A stretch of DNA of 15,379 bases from Methanosarcinaceae archaeon. Its GTDB lineage: Archaea; Halobacteriota; Methanosarcinia; Methanosarcinales; Methanosarcinaceae. The stretch spans positions 1 to 15,379 of the forward strand of contig JAUWBW010000012.1 in NCBI GenBank assembly GCA_030609665.1. The letters run 5' to 3'. The notes below the pieces were generated by a model that saw only the letters and a program-made list of their open reading frames with translations, did no database searches and was not told where the DNA came from. Position numbers and translations under genes: made by a program. Below, piece by piece: positions 14,476 to 15,379 of the stretch (position 1 is the first letter of the stretch; each line of letters starts with the position of its first letter).

Positions 14476-14534
14476 CGAGAAAATCTTCGCTGACGCTCAG
14501 ATTTACTCGGAGTATATATTTATAAAATATATAC
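14476..14534 (+). repeat. 60-bp hairpin/TATA element, copy C
   Basis: This is the third copy of the element found before queC: CGAGAAAAT (14476-14484), CTTCGCTGACGCTCAG centre, ATTTACTCG (14501-14509), which pairs with the start at 8 of 9 bases, then the same perfect 21-base AT palindrome at 14513-14533. It lies about 115 bases before the cytochrome start. Confidence 0.75.
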
Positions 14535-14543
14535 TAAAACAAA

Positions 14544-14555
14544 GCCGTTAACGGC
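14544..14555. repeat. Perfect 12-bp palindrome GCCGTTAACGGC
   Basis: A self-complementary 12-mer lies just after element C, followed by a second small inverted repeat ACTGT-AA-ACAGT (14569-14580) directly before the putative TATA box of the cytochrome gene. Either could be a regulator site. Confidence 0.4.
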
Positions 14556-14579
14556 AAAAAAGCTAAATACTGTAAACAG

Positions 14580-14591
14580 TTATAAATTATA
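14580..14591 (+). promoter_or_regulatory. Candidate TATA box of the cytochrome gene
   Basis: TTATAAATTATA lies about 60 bases before the ATG at 14648, predicting a leader of some 35-40 bases that includes the GAGG ribosome site at 14635-14638, nine bases before the start. Confidence 0.45.
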
Positions 14592-14647
14592 CTATCTATT
14601 ATAATGTAATCATCGATTAAATAAAATCGCAGATGAGGAAAACAACA

Positions 14648-15379
14648 ATGAAACTAATTAAGAACATCACAATTTTAATAATGGTTGCGATTCTGTCATT
14701 ATCGGTTGCAACCAGTGCTCTTGCAGCGGAAGAACCAGTGCCCATATCGGAAGATTCCCAGCCCGACTTTGAGGGCTGTGAAATGTGTCATTCGGAGATT
14801 GCTGCGAACTATGCCACATCGCTGCATTACATGGCCTATGGAATGCGGGGCGAGTATGAGCTAGGGGCTGCAGGACACTTTGGAATTGATGTGGACAGCT
14901 TCTATGGAGAGGCGTGCGCCGGTTGCCATGCTACAACCTGCACAAAGTGCCATCAGGGATATATAGCTGCAATGGGACATGGCGAAGAAACTGTAGAAAT
15001 AACCATCGATACGTGCGACCAATGTCACAAATCGAAGCTGAGCTCGACCTTTATAGGAGATATGCCATCACACAAGGGCGAAGGACCTCATGCTGACATC
15101 CACTATGAGAAAGGACTCACCTGCATGAACTGCCATAATGCAGAAGAGATGCATGGTGATGGTACCATCTATAATACCCAGAAGCAAGCGGTAACGACAG
15201 CGTGCGAGGACTGTCACAATAGTCCAGGAAAAGTGGTCAATGAAATGGATGTGACACAGTACACAACCGAGATATCTGCACATGAAATCCATGACGGGAA
15301 ACTCGATTGCGCAGCATGTCATGCTGGATGGATGCCAACATGCGTGAACTGCCATTTGAATATCTTAGAAGCCGAGGGC
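14648..15379 (+). CDS. Secreted multiheme c-type cytochrome (partial, 8+ hemes)
   Basis: The frame runs from the ATG at 14648 through the right edge of the window without a stop, giving 244 residues. A Sec signal peptide is clear: Lys2 and Lys5, a hydrophobic core at about 7-20, and cleavage after ALA at 24-26. The mature part has eight CxxCH heme-binding motifs beginning at C44, C90, C98, C123, C159, C186, C221 and C232, with extra His residues that could be axial ligands. Such proteins carry electrons outside the cytoplasmic membrane, and in ANME and some Methanosarcinales they support extracellular electron transfer. The C-terminus, total heme number and any anchor lie beyond the window. 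GAGG at 14635-14638 is the ribosome site. Confidence 0.92.
   Translation, partial: MKLIKNITILIMVAILSLSVATSALAAEEPVPISEDSQPDFEGCEMCHSEIAANYATSLHYMAYGMRGEYELGAAGHFGIDVDSFYGEACAGCHATTCTKCHQGYIAAMGHGEETVEITIDTCDQCHKSKLSSTFIGDMPSHKGEGPHADIHYEKGLTCMNCHNAEEMHGDGTIYNTQKQAVTTACEDCHNSPGKVVNEMDVTQYTTEISAHEIHDGKLDCAACHAGWMPTCVNCHLNILEAEG

Noticed and set aside
14215..14493. 92-codon open frame after the ATPase relic
   Set aside because: It has no ribosome site, an unlikely composition rich in Arg, Cys and Trp, and runs through GC-rich hairpins and into repeat copy C.
1..15379. CRISPR arrays, tRNA or rRNA genes
   Set aside because: I scanned for regularly spaced direct repeats and for tRNA T-arm and rRNA signatures and saw none; the 60-bp tandem has only two units and no unique spacers.

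Overview
The window looks like a chromosomal segment of a euryarchaeon in the methanogen/ANME (anaerobic methane oxidiser) lineage, most likely a Methanosarcinales relative. The evidence is two methanogenesis marker proteins (Mmp12 and Mmp2), an archaeal-type phosphopantothenate synthetase, an archaeal preQ0/archaeosine gene cluster, a stand-alone NifB, GGTGAT/GGAGG-type ribosome sites mixed with apparently leaderless genes, and a secreted c-type cytochrome with at least eight hemes cut by the right edge. Multiheme cytochromes beside methanogenesis markers favour an ANME-2/Methanoperedens-like or cytochrome-bearing Methanosarcinales organism, but the window alone cannot settle the genus. At least five genes end in TAG, so TAG behaves as an ordinary stop here.

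Layout: leuD and leuB (leucine biosynthesis, + strand) are followed by a 420-base convergent gap holding two related hairpins. Next comes the minus-strand pair DUF2103-like gene and mmp12. A DDE transposase gene sits at 3680-4783 in a hairpin-rich setting. Then come a 60-bp tandem element and the tightly packed operon queC-DUF366-queE-queD. A 339-base gap with an inverted-repeat-bounded segment precedes nifB-mmp2. A strong hairpin terminator separates mmp2 from two minus-strand genes, a small unrecognised acidic protein and a pyridoxamine-phosphate-oxidase-like flavoprotein. A divergent four-helix membrane protein follows, then the run prohibitin/SPFH protein, 4-phosphopantoate-beta-alanine ligase and HD-domain hydrolase. 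A 628-base decayed region contains a broken ATPase tail, GC-rich hairpins and a third copy of the 60-bp element. The secreted multiheme cytochrome closes the window.

How the genes work together: LeuD/LeuB form part of the isopropylmalate route. QueD, QueE and QueC are successive enzymes making preQ0, the archaeosine precursor, and DUF366 is the undescribed fourth member of that operon. NifB makes the 8Fe-9S-C cluster precursor. Its pairing with Mmp2, with no other nif gene in view, fits a role in activating methyl-coenzyme M reductase rather than nitrogen fixation alone. The ligase makes 4-phosphopantothenate for CoA. The cytochrome would sit outside the cytoplasmic membrane and carry electrons outward.

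The most notable points are the repeated hairpin-plus-TATA element placed just upstream of queC (twice) and upstream of the cytochrome, the set of hairpins bracketing and entering the transposase gene, DUF366 inside the preQ0 operon, and NADP-type residues in LeuB.
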